This document shows, piece after piece, positions 33,365 through 45,071 of a DNA stretch of 64,000 bases; the first letter of the stretch is position 1; each line of letters opens with the position of its first letter. The notes beneath the pieces are model-generated. The model was given only the letters and a program-made list of their open reading frames with translations, was not told the DNA's origin and made no database searches. The position numbers were made by a program, and so were the translations under genes. Location of the stretch: the NCBI GenBank assembly GCA_023663365.1, contig JAMPHP010000001.1, positions 792,967-856,966 on the forward strand, in the 5' to 3' direction. Origin of the DNA: Muribaculaceae bacterium (GTDB taxonomy: Bacteria; Bacteroidota; Bacteroidia; Bacteroidales; Muribaculaceae).

Positions 33365-35715
33365 GCGCGGAGGCAGATACATCGTACCTCGACCAACTGA
33401 ATGAGGCTCAGCGCGCTGCCGTGGAGTATACCGGCGGTCCGGAGCTTGTGATTGCCGGCGCCGGCTCGGGCAAGACGCGTGTGCTCACCTACAAGATAGT
33501 GCATCTGCTCAGGAGCGGTCACTATCCGCGGCATATCCTTGCGCTGACATTCACCAACAAGGCCGCTCGCGAGATGCGTGAGCGTATATGCGGCCTTGTG
33601 GGCACGGAGGTGGCATCGAAGCTGTGGATGGGCACCTTCCACTCCATCTTCTCGCGCTTCCTGCGCATGCACGCTGAGCGGCTTGGCTTTAAGTCGAATT
33701 TCACCATCTACGATGCCTCCGACAGCAAGACGCTCATAAAAAGAATAATACGCGAACTGAAGCTCGACGACAAGCTCTACCGCCCCGGTGTGGTGGCCGC
33801 CGATATTTCCAATGCGAAGAACAACCTTTTCTCGCCCGAGGACTATGCCGCCGATGCCGACATTACCCGCTCCAACGCCGACTGCAAGCGCTCGGCGATG
33901 CCCGAGATTTACCGCCTCTACCGCGACCGCTGCCGCATAGCCGGCGCCATGGACTTCGACGACCTCCTCTACTACACCAATGTGCTGCTGCGCGACAATC
34001 CCGACGTGCTCGAGCAGTTCCGCTCCTACTTCTCCTATATCCTCGTGGATGAGTACCAGGACACCAATTTCGCCCAGCACCTGATAGTGCGCCAGCTCGC
34101 CGGCGAGCGTCAGAAACTCTGCGTGGTGGGCGACGACGCCCAGAGCATTTACTCCTTCCGCGGTGCCAATATCCGCAATATCCTCGACCTGAAGAAGTCC
34201 TTTCCGGCGCTGCGAACCTTCAAGCTCGAGGAGAACTACCGCTCCACGCGCAATATAATAGGAGCGGCAAACACCCTCATCGCGGCCAACAAAGAGCAGA
34301 TTCCCAAGGAAGTATTCTCCAACAAGGACGAAGGCGAGCGGATAGAGGTGGTGCAGGCCTACAACGACTATGAGGAAGCGTATATCGTGGCAAACCGACT
34401 CGCACAAGTGCGGATGCGCACGCACGCGCCTCTGAGCGACTTCGCCGTGCTCTACCGCACCAATGCCCAATCCCGCGTGATAGAGGAGGCGCTCCGCAAC
34501 CGCAATGTGGCTTACCGCATCTACGGCGGCCTCTCCTTCTACCAGCGCAAGGAAATCAAGGATGCCATCTGCTACTTCCGCCTGGCTGTAAACCCCGACG
34601 ATGACGAGGCTTTCTGCCGTGTGATAAATACGCCCAAGCGTGGCATAGGCGATACCACAGTGAAAAAGGTGGCGGCCGCAGCCGTCGGTGCCGGAGTGAG
34701 CATGTACGAAGTGCTTTCCGACCCCGCGCGCCACGGGCTCGAAGTGAACAAGGGCACAGCCTCGAAGCTCCAGGCTTTCGCCTCCATGATAGCGGGCTTC
34801 GTGAAGCGCCACACCGATGGTGATGATGCCGACCGACTTGCCGCCAACATATATACCGCTACAGGTATCATGCAGGAGTATGTGTCGGACAGCACGCCCG
34901 AGAATGTATCGAAGCTCGAGAACCTTCAAGAGCTCCTGAAGGGTGTGGGCGAGTTTGCCGACGCCGAGCGCGAAAGCGGAGGCGATGCCTCTATGGCCAA
35001 CTATCTGGCACAGATACAGCTCCTCACCGACCAGGATGAGGAGAAGGCCGACACCGACTGTGTGACCCTGATGACTATCCACGCCGCCAAGGGCCTTGAG
35101 TTCACCGGCGTATTCGTGGTGGGTGTGGAGGAAAACCTGCTGCCCTCGGCCATGAGTATGCACAGCGCCTCTGAGATAGAGGAGGAACGGCGCCTGATGT
35201 ATGTGGCCATCACCCGAGCCAAGCGCTTCTGCATGGTGAGCTATGCCCGCCAGCGCACCGTCAACGGCAAGACCGAGCAGGCTTTTCCCTCACGTTTTCT
35301 CCGCGACATCGACTCTCGCTACCTGCGCCTGATGACGGGCTCGAGCATCGACGGCCCGCGCAGCTACGGCAACCGCCGCCCCGGAGCGTCGGCCCGCGTG
35401 AGCACCTTCGACAGTGCTCCCGTGCGCTCTCCGGAGGCATCGCGCCCGTCGGCACCCGCTCCCGAGCTACGCCCGGCCACGAGCACAGCACCCAAACCGC
35501 GTGCAAAGGCTCCGGCAACAGCCGAGGGTCACTGCACGCACAGCGCCGCCGAGCTCGCCGAAGGGCAGCGGATAGAGCATCCCACCTTCGGGCTCGGAGT
35601 GATCAGGGAGGTCGATACATCGCGTGTCGACGACAGGGTGGTGGTGGAGTTCTCGGCCGACGGCATACGCCGTACGCTTCTGCTCAAATTCGCACGTTTC
35701 ACAATTTTATCGTAG
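33361..35715 (+). CDS. pcrA: UvrD/PcrA-type ATP-dependent DNA helicase
   Basis: 784 residues, superfamily 1A. Motif I GAGSGKT (33-39), motif Ia LTFTNKAAREM, motif II DEYQD (230-234), motif III GDDAQSIYSFRGA, motif IV YRTNAQSR, motif V TIHAAKGLEF, motif VI VAITRAKR. The C-terminal ~50 residues (GQRIEHPTFGLGVI...) form the Tudor-like domain that in PcrA contacts RNA polymerase. Unwinds DNA 3'-5' in repair and conflict resolution. Preceded by an Ala/Pro-rich linker (residues ~675-730). Coupled to DUF4250. Confidence 0.95.
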   Translation: MSAEADTSYLDQLNEAQRAAVEYTGGPELVIAGAGSGKTRVLTYKIVHLLRSGHYPRHILALTFTNKAAREMRERICGLVGTEVASKLWMGTFHSIFSRFLRMHAERLGFKSNFTIYDASDSKTLIKRIIRELKLDDKLYRPGVVAADISNAKNNLFSPEDYAADADITRSNADCKRSAMPEIYRLYRDRCRIAGAMDFDDLLYYTNVLLRDNPDVLEQFRSYFSYILVDEYQDTNFAQHLIVRQLAGERQKLCVVGDDAQSIYSFRGANIRNILDLKKSFPALRTFKLEENYRSTRNIIGAANTLIAANKEQIPKEVFSNKDEGERIEVVQAYNDYEEAYIVANRLAQVRMRTHAPLSDFAVLYRTNAQSRVIEEALRNRNVAYRIYGGLSFYQRKEIKDAICYFRLAVNPDDDEAFCRVINTPKRGIGDTTVKKVAAAAVGAGVSMYEVLSDPARHGLEVNKGTASKLQAFASMIAGFVKRHTDGDDADRLAANIYTATGIMQEYVSDSTPENVSKLENLQELLKGVGEFADAERESGGDASMANYLAQIQLLTDQDEEKADTDCVTLMTIHAAKGLEFTGVFVVGVEENLLPSAMSMHSASEIEEERRLMYVAITRAKRFCMVSYARQRTVNGKTEQAFPSRFLRDIDSRYLRLMTGSSIDGPRSYGNRRPGASARVSTFDSAPVRSPEASRPSAPAPELRPATSTAPKPRAKAPATAEGHCTHSAAELAEGQRIEHPTFGLGVIREVDTSRVDDRVVVEFSADGIRRTLLLKFARFTILS

Positions 35716-35720
35716 AGTAT

Positions 35721-36854
35721 ATGACACGCACCGAACTGCCTACCCCTTATTTCATAGTGTACGAAGACAGGCTTCGGGCCAACCTCGAGCTGATTAGCGA
35801 CGTTGCACGCCGCAGCGGCGCAAATATCATCATGGCATTCAAGGCCAACGCCCTCTGGCGCACATTCCCCATCGTGCGGGAGTATGTGCGCGACTGCACC
35901 GCCAGCTCCGTCAATGAGCTGCTGCTTGGCGCGGAGACCCTCGGCGGTAAGATACACAGCTATACGCCGGCATATACCGACGCAAATATCGACACCTTCC
36001 TGCGGCATAGCTCGCACATCACCTTCAACTCACTGACACAAGCCGAGCGCTACGGCAGGCTCGCACGGGAGCGCGGGGTGTCGCCGGGTCTGCGCGTCAA
36101 TCCGCGCTGCTCCGTGATTGACACCGACCTCTACAATCCGGCCTTGGCCGGCTCTCGCTTCGGAGTGGGTATTGAGGAGCTTGAGGGCGGCTTGCCCGAC
36201 TATATCGAAGGACTGCACTTCCATGCGCTATGCGAAAGCACATCCTACGACCTCGAGAAAGTGCTTGCCGCCTTTGAGAGCACCTTCGGGCATCTGCTCC
36301 CCTCGCTCAAGTGGGTGAATATGGGCGGCGGACATCTGATGACGCGTCGCGGCTACGACACCGAACATCTCATCAAGCTCATAAAAGGCTTCCGCGAGCG
36401 GCATCCCAACCTTGAGGTAATCCTCGAGCCCGGCAGCGCTTTCACATGGCAGACCGGCGACCTGGTGAGCTCGGTGGTCGACGTGGTGACCGACCGCGGC
36501 ATAAGCACGGCCATCCTCGATGTGTCGTTTGCCTGCCACATGCCCGATACCCTTGAGATGCCCTATCTGCCCGCAGTGGCCGAGAGCGTGGGGGAGGGTG
36601 CTTCCGACGGGGTGCCTTACCGCCTCGGTGGCAACTCCTGCCTCAGCGGCGACTTCAAGGGCGACTACTACTTCGCCCGCGCTCCGCAGCCCGGCGATAA
36701 GATCACGCTGCGCGACATGAACCACTATACCACGGTGAAGACCACGATGTTCAACGGCGTGCATCACCCCGATATGGTGCTTGAGCACAGCGACGGCACG
36801 TGCGAGTATTTGCGCCGCTTTGATTATGAGGACTATAAAAACCGAATGAGCTGA
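35721..36854 (+). CDS. nspC: Carboxynorspermidine/carboxyspermidine decarboxylase
   Basis: 377 residues, fold type III (alanine-racemase-like) PLP enzyme. Schiff-base Lys41 in MAFKANALW; Cys-containing GGNSCLSGDF near the C-terminus is the catalytic loop of the NspC family, and EPGSAF holds the phosphate-binding Gly. Converts carboxynorspermidine or carboxyspermidine to the triamine, the last step of the alternative spermidine pathway used in many Bacteroidales. The partner dehydrogenase is not in the window. Five bases after the helicase, and ends in TGATG overlap with the glycosyltransferase. Confidence 0.93.
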   Translation: MTRTELPTPYFIVYEDRLRANLELISDVARRSGANIIMAFKANALWRTFPIVREYVRDCTASSVNELLLGAETLGGKIHSYTPAYTDANIDTFLRHSSHITFNSLTQAERYGRLARERGVSPGLRVNPRCSVIDTDLYNPALAGSRFGVGIEELEGGLPDYIEGLHFHALCESTSYDLEKVLAAFESTFGHLLPSLKWVNMGGGHLMTRRGYDTEHLIKLIKGFRERHPNLEVILEPGSAFTWQTGDLVSSVVDVVTDRGISTAILDVSFACHMPDTLEMPYLPAVAESVGEGASDGVPYRLGGNSCLSGDFKGDYYFARAPQPGDKITLRDMNHYTTVKTTMFNGVHHPDMVLEHSDGTCEYLRRFDYEDYKNRMS

Positions 36855-37864
36855 TGGCCGACGCACCGCGATTTTCAGTGATAGTGCCGGTGTACAACCG
36901 GCGCGACGAGGTGGCCGACCTCTGCGAGAGCCTTCTTGCCCAGACCTCGAAGGACTTCGAGCTTGTGCTCGTGGAAGACGGCTCCACCGAGCCGTGCGCC
37001 GACATCGCCGATGCCGCCCGCAGCCGTGGCCTCGATGTGCGGTATTTCTTCAAGAGCAACGAGGGGCGCTCGATAGCCCGCAACTATGGCATGGAGCGCG
37101 CCCGCGGCTCCTACTTCCTTTTCTTCGACTCCGACTGTGTGATACCGCCCGGCTATATGGCTACAATCGCATCGGAGCTCGACGGCACACCGCTCGACTG
37201 CTTTGGCGGGCCCGATGCGGCGCACGATTCATTCAGCGACACACAGAAAGCTATCAACTATTCGATGACGTCGTTTCTCACCACCGGCGGCATCCGCGGC
37301 GGCAAAGTGAGGCTGGAGAAATTTACGCCGAGGACATTCAACATGGGTTTCAGCCGCGCGGTCTACGAGCGTGTGGGCGGTTTCCGCGAGATGTTCTCAG
37401 AGGATATCGACATGAGCACGCGCATCCGCCGCGAGGGCTTCTCGATAGGGCTTGTGCGGCCTGCCTTCGTGTGGCATAAACGGCGCGTGGATTTCAAGCG
37501 CTTCTTCCGTCAGGTGTATGTGTTCGGCATGTCGCGCGTCACACTCAAGATCCTTTATCCGGGCTCGCTGAAGGCCGTGCATCTGCTGCCGGCGGTCTTT
37601 GTGCTCGGTATGCTTGGCCTTATCCTTGCGTCGATCTTTGTGTCGGCCTGGTTCCTGCTGCCGATAGGGCTCTACTTCGCCGCCGTTTTTGCAGGGGCAT
37701 TGCTGAGCACACGTTCACTTAAGATAGCGCTTCTTGCCGTGCCTGCAGCCATTATCCAGCTGGGCGGCTACGGGCTGGGCTTTATCAAGGCTTATACCGC
37801 CAAGATACTTCTGAGGCGGGGGCGCAACCTCGACGAAGAGGTGGAAATACGTCGCGGAAAATGA
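36854..37864 (+). CDS. Family 2 glycosyltransferase with C-terminal membrane helices
   Basis: 336 residues. GT-A fold: VIVPVYNRRDEV, then VEDGSTEP (nucleotide site), FFDSDCVIPP (DxD-like metal site) and FSEDIDMSTRIRREGF (ED catalytic base region). Two or three C-terminal membrane helices (LLPAVFVLGMLGLILASIFV and following). Probably transfers a sugar to a lipid or cell-surface glycan at the cytoplasmic membrane. Position between nspC and radC suggests operon membership only. Confidence 0.9.
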   Translation: MADAPRFSVIVPVYNRRDEVADLCESLLAQTSKDFELVLVEDGSTEPCADIADAARSRGLDVRYFFKSNEGRSIARNYGMERARGSYFLFFDSDCVIPPGYMATIASELDGTPLDCFGGPDAAHDSFSDTQKAINYSMTSFLTTGGIRGGKVRLEKFTPRTFNMGFSRAVYERVGGFREMFSEDIDMSTRIRREGFSIGLVRPAFVWHKRRVDFKRFFRQVYVFGMSRVTLKILYPGSLKAVHLLPAVFVLGMLGLILASIFVSAWFLLPIGLYFAAVFAGALLSTRSLKIALLAVPAAIIQLGGYGLGFIKAYTAKILLRRGRNLDEEVEIRRGK

Positions 37865-38556
37865 GCACTAAGAAAAGTATGGCGGTGCCTCCGGGAGAGC
37901 TCCTGCCGCGTGAGAAGGCAATGGCGCATGGCATGAAAGCCCTCAGCGCCGTAGAGCTCATGGCTATCCTCTTCGGCACCGGGGTGCAGGGCAAGGATGT
38001 GATGGCTCTGTGCCGCGAAATCCTCGACGACAACCGCTCGAGCCTCTCGCAGGTGGCCTCGATGAGTGCGGCAGAGTTTATGAAGCGCTACAAGGGTATA
38101 GGCCCGGCAAAGGCGCTTACGCTTCTGGCGGGGCTCGAGCTTGGTGTGCGCGCGGCAGCCGAGGCGGTGGAGTGTGCCGACGAGCCCATCAATACTGCCG
38201 CAAAAGCTTTCGATTACATGAACCGCTATCTGGCCTACCTCGGGCATGAGGAATTCTGGGTGCTTCTTCTTAAGAACAATCTCAAGCCGATGCGTCAGTT
38301 CAGGGTGGGGCAGGGCGGACTTGCCATGACAGCCGTCGATCCGAAGATTATCGTGCGCGAGGCCCTGCTGAGCAATTCCACGGCGATGATGCTTTTTCAC
38401 AATCATCCTTCGGGAGCTTTGTCGCCGAGTGCACAGGACGAAGCGCTTACAAAGAAAGTGGTGGCAGCGGCGGCTCTATTCGACATCCGCGTGCTCGACC
38501 ACATAATCATCGGGCGTGGTGAATACTACTCTTTCCACGACCAAGGCATTATATAG
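37861..38556 (+). CDS. radC: RadC-family JAB-domain protein
   Basis: 231 residues. N-terminal UPF0758/helix-hairpin-helix region (SAVELMAILFGTG...KGIGPAKALTLLAG), then JAB/MPN metal-binding motif HNHPSG at 180-185 followed by SPSAQDEALT. Member of the RadC family, whose role in DNA repair is not well established. Last gene of the operon, overlapping the glycosyltransferase by 4 bases. Confidence 0.92.
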   Translation: MSTKKSMAVPPGELLPREKAMAHGMKALSAVELMAILFGTGVQGKDVMALCREILDDNRSSLSQVASMSAAEFMKRYKGIGPAKALTLLAGLELGVRAAAEAVECADEPINTAAKAFDYMNRYLAYLGHEEFWVLLLKNNLKPMRQFRVGQGGLAMTAVDPKIIVREALLSNSTAMMLFHNHPSGALSPSAQDEALTKKVVAAAALFDIRVLDHIIIGRGEYYSFHDQGII

Positions 38557-38709
38557 GCCGCGGATGCAGATAGGGTGGGGGATAATGTGTGCCGGAGCGG
38601 AAAATGACGGAATGGAAAAAGGTAAATAAAAAAGAAGTACTTGTGTAAGTAAAAGTTGTTTTATAGATAATTGTGCAACCTTTTTACTAAATTTCTCTCA
38701 TTTTCCGCA

Positions 38710-38741
38710 CAAAGGTAAGCAGAATAAATTAAGTGGCCAAA
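38710..38741 (-). promoter_or_regulatory. Orphan minus-strand promoter (possible small RNA)
   Basis: Minus strand TTTG (38741-38738), 20-base spacer, TACCTTTG (38717-38710), a full consensus. No protein gene lies downstream on that strand. About 60-80 bases on, a 5-bp stem TACTT/AAGTA with ACAC loop is followed by CTTCTTTTTT, a weak terminator. Confidence 0.55.
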
Positions 38742-38750
38742 CTAATGAAC

Positions 38751-38764
38751 AACATTTAAATGTT
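38751..38764. promoter_or_regulatory. 14-bp perfect palindrome
   Basis: AACATTTAAATGTT, just upstream of the orphan promoter and about 90 bases before the sigma operon -7 box. Could be an operator for either; AT-rich palindromes also arise by chance. Confidence 0.4.
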
Positions 38765-38852
38765 ATTTACAAAATTTTAGAATTGACTTCTTTTCTGCGA
38801 CGCTCAGTTTCTAAAAATTGCTAAACGATTAGGATATGAGCGGATTTCTTCA

Positions 38853-38860
38853 TAACTTTG
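38853..38860 (+). promoter_or_regulatory. -7 box of the ECF sigma-factor operon
   Basis: TAACTTTG fits TAnnTTTG; no good TTTG is found 19-21 bases before it. ATG of the sigma gene at 38887. Confidence 0.5.
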
Positions 38861-38886
38861 ACCTATAAACCAATCAAGAACTGCTG

Positions 38887-39447
38887 ATGGCCACCGCCCG
38901 ACCTCAAGACAACGCCGAACTCACGGCTCGCCTTCGCGAGCCGTCGACTGTCCGTGAGGCTTTCACAGAGGTCATCAAGGAGTATAGCGAGCCACTTTAC
39001 TGGCAGATCCGCCGCCTGGTGGGAAATCACGACGATGCCAACGACATCCTCCAGAACACCTTCATGAAGGCGTGGAGCTCTCTTGAGAATTTCCGTGGAG
39101 AGGCCCGGCTGAGCACCTGGCTTTATAAAATAGCCATCAACGAAAGCATATCGCACCTTGAGCGTGAGAAGCGCCGTGCAGGAGTATCGCTCGACGATGC
39201 CGAAGGCTCCACGGCCGCTAATGTTGCAGCCCCCGCCGACATCGACGGCGATGAGCTTGCCGAGCATCTGCGACGGGCTGTGGACTCACTCCCCGAGAAG
39301 CAAAGGATAGTGTTCAACATGAAGTACTTCGATGATATGAAGTATGAGGAAATTTCCGAAATACTCGGCACATCTGTGGGCGCGCTGAAAGCATCCTACC
39401 ACTTGGCTACAAAAAAGATTGAGCAGTATTTTGATACTATTGATTAA
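38887..39447 (+). CDS. ECF-type RNA polymerase sigma factor
   Basis: 186 residues. Region 2 is seen in DDANDILQNTFMKAWSSLEN and LSTWLYKIAINES; region 4 in LPEKQRIVFNMKYFDDMKYE and GTSVGALKASYHLATKKI. No region 3 or 1, hence ECF class. It is followed by a membrane protein that is probably its anti-sigma factor and by a Spy-like envelope protein, which points to envelope stress as the input. Confidence 0.93.
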   Translation: MATARPQDNAELTARLREPSTVREAFTEVIKEYSEPLYWQIRRLVGNHDDANDILQNTFMKAWSSLENFRGEARLSTWLYKIAINESISHLEREKRRAGVSLDDAEGSTAANVAAPADIDGDELAEHLRRAVDSLPEKQRIVFNMKYFDDMKYEEISEILGTSVGALKASYHLATKKIEQYFDTID

Positions 39448-39496
39448 ACCTTAACCGCATCATAAAGTCAAACATTAAAACAGACACTGGCAATAT

Positions 39497-39991
39497 ATGG
39501 CAAAGACAAGCGAAAACATACTTGACCGGGCTCGCTCCCGGGGGCTGGCGACACCGTCGGCCGGCATGAGTGTGCCCGAGGGTTATTTCGAGGACTTTGC
39601 ATCGCGGATGGCGGCAATGCTCCCCGAGCGGCCCGAGATTGAAAGCGCGGCAAGTGCAGAGGCATCGAAGCCACGCACTTTATGGCAGCAGGTGAGGCCC
39701 TATGTCTATATGGCGGCAATGTTTGCCGGCGTGTGGTGTATGCTCCAGATGTTTGCGTCGCTCTCGGGAGCAGGCAAGCTGCAGCCCATGAGCGAGAACC
39801 CTGTGCTGGCCAAGGCTCTGTCGAGCGAGCAGTTTGTATCCGATTATCTCTACAACGATCTCAGCAGCTGGGATGTGGTGGATGAAATGATGGCCGACGG
39901 CACCATTGAGGGTGATGACGACATTGATGCACTATGGCTCGACGACTCTATCCTCAGCGACGATTCCGCCGATTACTTACTCCCGAAATGA
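39497..39991 (+). CDS. Membrane protein, probable anti-sigma factor
   Basis: 164 residues. The cytoplasmic N-terminal ~65 residues include SVPEGYFEDFASRM, a motif frequent in Bacteroidetes proteins encoded after ECF sigma genes. One membrane helix at about 70-90 (VYMAAMFAGVWCMLQMFASL), then an acidic extracytoplasmic tail. It has no zinc-binding HxxxCxxC motif, so it is not a ZAS-type anti-sigma factor. The role is inferred from topology and position, 49 bases after the sigma gene. Confidence 0.75.
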   Translation: MAKTSENILDRARSRGLATPSAGMSVPEGYFEDFASRMAAMLPERPEIESAASAEASKPRTLWQQVRPYVYMAAMFAGVWCMLQMFASLSGAGKLQPMSENPVLAKALSSEQFVSDYLYNDLSSWDVVDEMMADGTIEGDDDIDALWLDDSILSDDSADYLLPK

Positions 39992-40494
39992 ACACGGAAA
40001 TGAACAGTGTGAACACGGCGCATAAAGCGCTCCGCTCCATAGCGCTATTCTTGATATTGGCAGTCTGCGCCAATGTGGCAGCAGCTCAGGCCGATGTGAC
40101 TATCAACGACAGCGAGCGCGACCGCATCTTCAATGAGATGCGCGCTTACAAGCATAAATTCCTGGCCAAGGAGCTCGCCCTCGACAAAGATCAGCAGCGC
40201 GATTTCTTCCCTGTGTACGACCGCATGGACGAGCAGCTCCAGAAGATAAGCCGTGAGACCCGCGAGCTTGAGCGCTCCGTGGCCGCCAATACGGAGGCCA
40301 CCGACACGGAGATTGAAGCAGCCGCAGCGGCAGTCTACTCGCAGAAGATGCGTGAGGGCAAAGTCGAGGAAGAGTACTTCGAGCAATTCAAGGATATTCT
40401 CTCGCCCCGCCAGCTCCTGCGCCTGAAGTCGGCTGAAAAAAAATTCACACAGAAGCTCGTGCGTCAGCATCGCAAACTACAGAAGGCTCAATAA
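39988..40494 (+). CDS. Spy/CpxP-like periplasmic protein
   Basis: 168 residues from ATG at 39988, whose ATGA overlaps the upstream stop; a second Met four codons on is also possible. Signal peptide (SIALFLILAVCANVAAAQA). The mature part is all helix and highly charged (RDRIFNEMRAYKHKFLAKEL, LELERSV...), with LSPRQLLRLKSAEKKF near the end, similar to the LTxxQ motif of Spy/CpxP chaperones. Probably a stress-induced periplasmic chaperone or sensor in the sigma-factor operon. Confidence 0.78.
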   Translation: MNTEMNSVNTAHKALRSIALFLILAVCANVAAAQADVTINDSERDRIFNEMRAYKHKFLAKELALDKDQQRDFFPVYDRMDEQLQKISRETRELERSVAANTEATDTEIEAAAAAVYSQKMREGKVEEEYFEQFKDILSPRQLLRLKSAEKKFTQKLVRQHRKLQKAQ

Positions 40495-40502
40495 AATACC
40501 CC

Positions 40503-41294
40503 ATGCCCGTAAAAATTCCTTCAGAGACACTACAGGCGGCCACTGAGGCCGGAGTTGCCAAAACCGCCTCCCGACCTATCGGACGCCTGATCACAGGTAG
40601 CATCCTCGCCGGAGCTTACATAGCTCTTGGCGGGGTTCTTTCTATTATAGTAGGCTTCGGTTTTCCCGAATTCAGCGCCGCCAATCCCGGGCTGCAGCGC
40701 CTCCTCAGCGGCCTTGTATTCCCAATAGGCCTCATGCTCGTGGTGGTGCTCGGTGCCGACCTCTTCACCGGCAACAACGCACTGCTCATTCCGCCCTTCA
40801 TGGAGAAGCGTCTTGGAGCCGGAGCGATCTTGAAGAATTGGCTTATAGTGTGGATTGGCAATTTCATAGGCGCACTGATGGTGGCCTATTTTTTGGTCTA
40901 CCTCACAGGCATCACTGCCGCCGCGCCCTACGACAGGGCTCTCGCCGGCATCGCTGCGGCCAAGACCTCGGCATCGGCAGGAGTTGTGGTGCTCAAGGGT
41001 ATCGGCGCCAACTGGTGTGTGTGCCTTGCCGTGTGGCTGGCCTTGAGCGGGCGGCGCCTCGGCGAGAAACTGCTTGCGTGCGAAATACCCGTGATGGCCT
41101 TCGTGGCACTGGGCTACGAACACTGCGTGGCCAATATGTTCTTCCTCCCCCTTGCCATGATGCAGGGTGCCGATGTCACTATCGCTCAGATGCTCACTGC
41201 CAACATACTCCCGGCCACGGTGGGCAATATAATAGGCGGTGCCCTCTTTGTAGGCACCGCCCAGTGGTATTTGCATCGCAAGCCGCGTGCGTAG
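40503..41294 (+). CDS. Formate/nitrite transporter family protein (FNT)
   Basis: 263 residues, six membrane helices. Family signs: GAYIALGGVLSI, LVVVLGADLFTGNNALL (the FNT GaELFTGn motif with Asp replacing Glu), NWLIVWIGNFIGAL, GIGANWCVCLAVWLAL and the central GYEHCVANMFF with the conserved His. Pentameric channels for formate, nitrite or hydrosulfide. Eight bases after the Spy-like gene, probably in the same operon; convergent with the esterase gene. Confidence 0.92.
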   Translation: MPVKIPSETLQAATEAGVAKTASRPIGRLITGSILAGAYIALGGVLSIIVGFGFPEFSAANPGLQRLLSGLVFPIGLMLVVVLGADLFTGNNALLIPPFMEKRLGAGAILKNWLIVWIGNFIGALMVAYFLVYLTGITAAAPYDRALAGIAAAKTSASAGVVVLKGIGANWCVCLAVWLALSGRRLGEKLLACEIPVMAFVALGYEHCVANMFFLPLAMMQGADVTIAQMLTANILPATVGNIIGGALFVGTAQWYLHRKPRA

Positions 41295-41302
41295 TGCTGC
41301 TC

Positions 41303-43335
<2,033 letters not shown>

Positions 43336-43340
43336 ATAGA

Positions 43341-45071
43341 CTATGGTTTTAAGATATATCCTTCGGTGGATACGTATTGGATTTTTGTTTCGGATGCAGC
43401 ACTGTCGACACGCAGGGTGTAGCCGCACAGCATGTAGACAGAGCCGTCGCTTGCACCGGCGACAGGGAGCATGACGGGGCGGAAGCTGTCGGCGTCGGTG
43501 TGTACTATGCTGTCGGCGGGCACGAGCAGCGAGCAAGAGTCGAGCGGTAGCTTTATCTTATCGCCCACACGCTCGGGCAGATTGCGGTTCAGCCATTTAT
43601 ATTGGATGGAGCTGAAGCCTTCGGGCACGGGGCTGAGAACCGTGGAGCCGCCGCCGTACTCGTGCTCAGTCGCGACAATCACAACTTCTTCGTCGCCGTA
43701 AGAGTAGGGTATCAGCGACCAGTGGCTGAGGCGGTGCTCGCTCTGCACGAAGTGTGCCACGCGCGAGTGGTCGTCCCATCGGTCGAGGTAGTCGAGATTC
43801 ATGGCCAGGCTTTCGGCATCCTTACGAGGCATCTCCTCCAGGAGCTCTCTGAGTTGCTGCTCTGATATGGGCAGCTCTTTCACTCCGGCCTGCAGGAGCT
43901 CGGTGCGTACTTTCTCCTGCACGCATTTTATGCCGAGGGTGCCATAGTTGAAGCCCGGGATGGCCGATATGAGGAGGAACACCAGGGCAAAGGATGTGGC
44001 CACGAGGTTGAGGCGGGGCACTTTGGCAATACAGAGATAGTCCATCACGATGTAAGCCCACACGTTGAAGGTGAGCACATACAGGCGGCTGGCCGTGAAG
44101 CCGTACTGCCCTATTCTGTAGCCGATAGCCACACTCATGAGCACCAGCAAGGGAAGCATGAGCACCGGCATATAGCGCAGTGCGAGAGCCGCCACGCGCT
44201 TGGCCGACTCCTTGGCCGTGGTGCTGTAGAGGTAGCCCTGAAGACCGTAGATAATCACCAGCACTACGGTGACGAGCCCCGTGACCATCCACGACACTGT
44301 GCCTTTTGGCAGCTCCATGAGCACCAATATCTTGGCCGCGTAGACGTAGAGAACCAATGTGTAGACCAGTGTCACGGGCAGCAGGACGTTCTTGCACAGA
44401 GCAGCCACCGAAAGGCCGAAGCCCATGTTGCTGTCGTCGTCGTGAACCTTCGCGGCCGAGGGGATATGGCATAGAAAGACCACAGCCGGAAGAGCTGCCG
44501 AAAGCAAGGTGATGAGGGTGAGCATGATGCGCTCGTTGTGGAAGCCGAATAGCGAGCTCAGAGTGCCCCAGATGATGGCTGAAGCGATGGTGAGAACCAC
44601 TGATACGGCCACAGCCACGGCAGCGGCACCGAGCACTCCTGCAGAATTGCTCCACAGATGTCGCTGCTCCGACGCCTTCAGGCCGGGCAGGAAGAATATA
44701 GCCACGGCGAGAGCCGTATAGGCCGCGGAATAGCCTGTCATCTCGATGTCGGAGATGGAAGTGCCGGAAGTGGCGAGGACGGCGAAGTTGGCGGTCACCA
44801 AAGCAGCACACGCAATCTGCCATCCTCGGGTGGAGGCTCCCGCCCCGAGGTACGCGCACCAGCGGTAGACGGCCAGCGACAGCAGTGTGCCGAGGCTAAG
44901 ACTTATGCCTGCCGCCATACCGACAATCTCGGAGGGGCGTATCACCTCCCAGATTAAGGAGAGTGCAAACAGGGTGTCGGCTGCGATGAAAATCAGCGTA
45001 GCAGGGTAGAGCCGCCAGGCTGTGGCAAGCTCTTTCTTGATGCGCGTCGGAGAGAGTAAGGAAGTTTTCAA
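43341..45071 (-). CDS. DUF4153 multi-pass membrane protein
   Basis: 576 residues. About ten to twelve membrane helices in residues 20-385 (for example [38 protein letters not shown]), then a soluble ~190-residue C-terminal domain. Matches the DUF4153 layout. Only TTG (45071-45069) gives the full N-terminus, and this TTG directly abuts an AT-rich repeat (45072-45158), as in the acyltransferase gene at 18924. Function unknown. Confidence 0.85.
   Translation of the reverse strand: MKTSLLSPTRIKKELATAWRLYPATLIFIAADTLFALSLIWEVIRPSEIVGMAAGISLSLGTLLSLAVYRWCAYLGAGASTRGWQIACAALVTANFAVLATSGTSISDIEMTGYSAAYTALAVAIFFLPGLKASEQRHLWSNSAGVLGAAAVAVAVSVVLTIASAIIWGTLSSLFGFHNERIMLTLITLLSAALPAVVFLCHIPSAAKVHDDDSNMGFGLSVAALCKNVLLPVTLVYTLVLYVYAAKILVLMELPKGTVSWMVTGLVTVVLVIIYGLQGYLYSTTAKESAKRVAALALRYMPVLMLPLLVLMSVAIGYRIGQYGFTASRLYVLTFNVWAYIVMDYLCIAKVPRLNLVATSFALVFLLISAIPGFNYGTLGIKCVQEKVRTELLQAGVKELPISEQQLRELLEEMPRKDAESLAMNLDYLDRWDDHSRVAHFVQSEHRLSHWSLIPYSYGDEEVVIVATEHEYGGGSTVLSPVPEGFSSIQYKWLNRNLPERVGDKIKLPLDSCSLLVPADSIVHTDADSFRPVMLPVAGASDGSVYMLCGYTLRVDSAASETKIQYVSTEGYILKP

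Larger units (their letters stand above)
38557..38886. other. 330-bp intergenic region with promoter signals on both strands
   Basis: AT-rich. Contains an orphan minus-strand promoter (38710-38741), a perfect 14-bp palindrome AACATTTAAATGTT (38751-38764) and the -7 box of the sigma-factor operon (38853-38860). No convincing open frame on either strand. Minus-strand transcription from 38710 would run toward the 3' end of radC. Confidence 0.7.

Noticed and set aside
33352..35163. 603-codon open frame antisense to the helicase
   Set aside because: Helicase motifs on the plus strand are complete; the antisense frame has no recognisable features.
38557..38886. Small protein gene in the 330-bp gap
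   Set aside because: Frames on both strands are broken by stops and none has a plausible start or domain.
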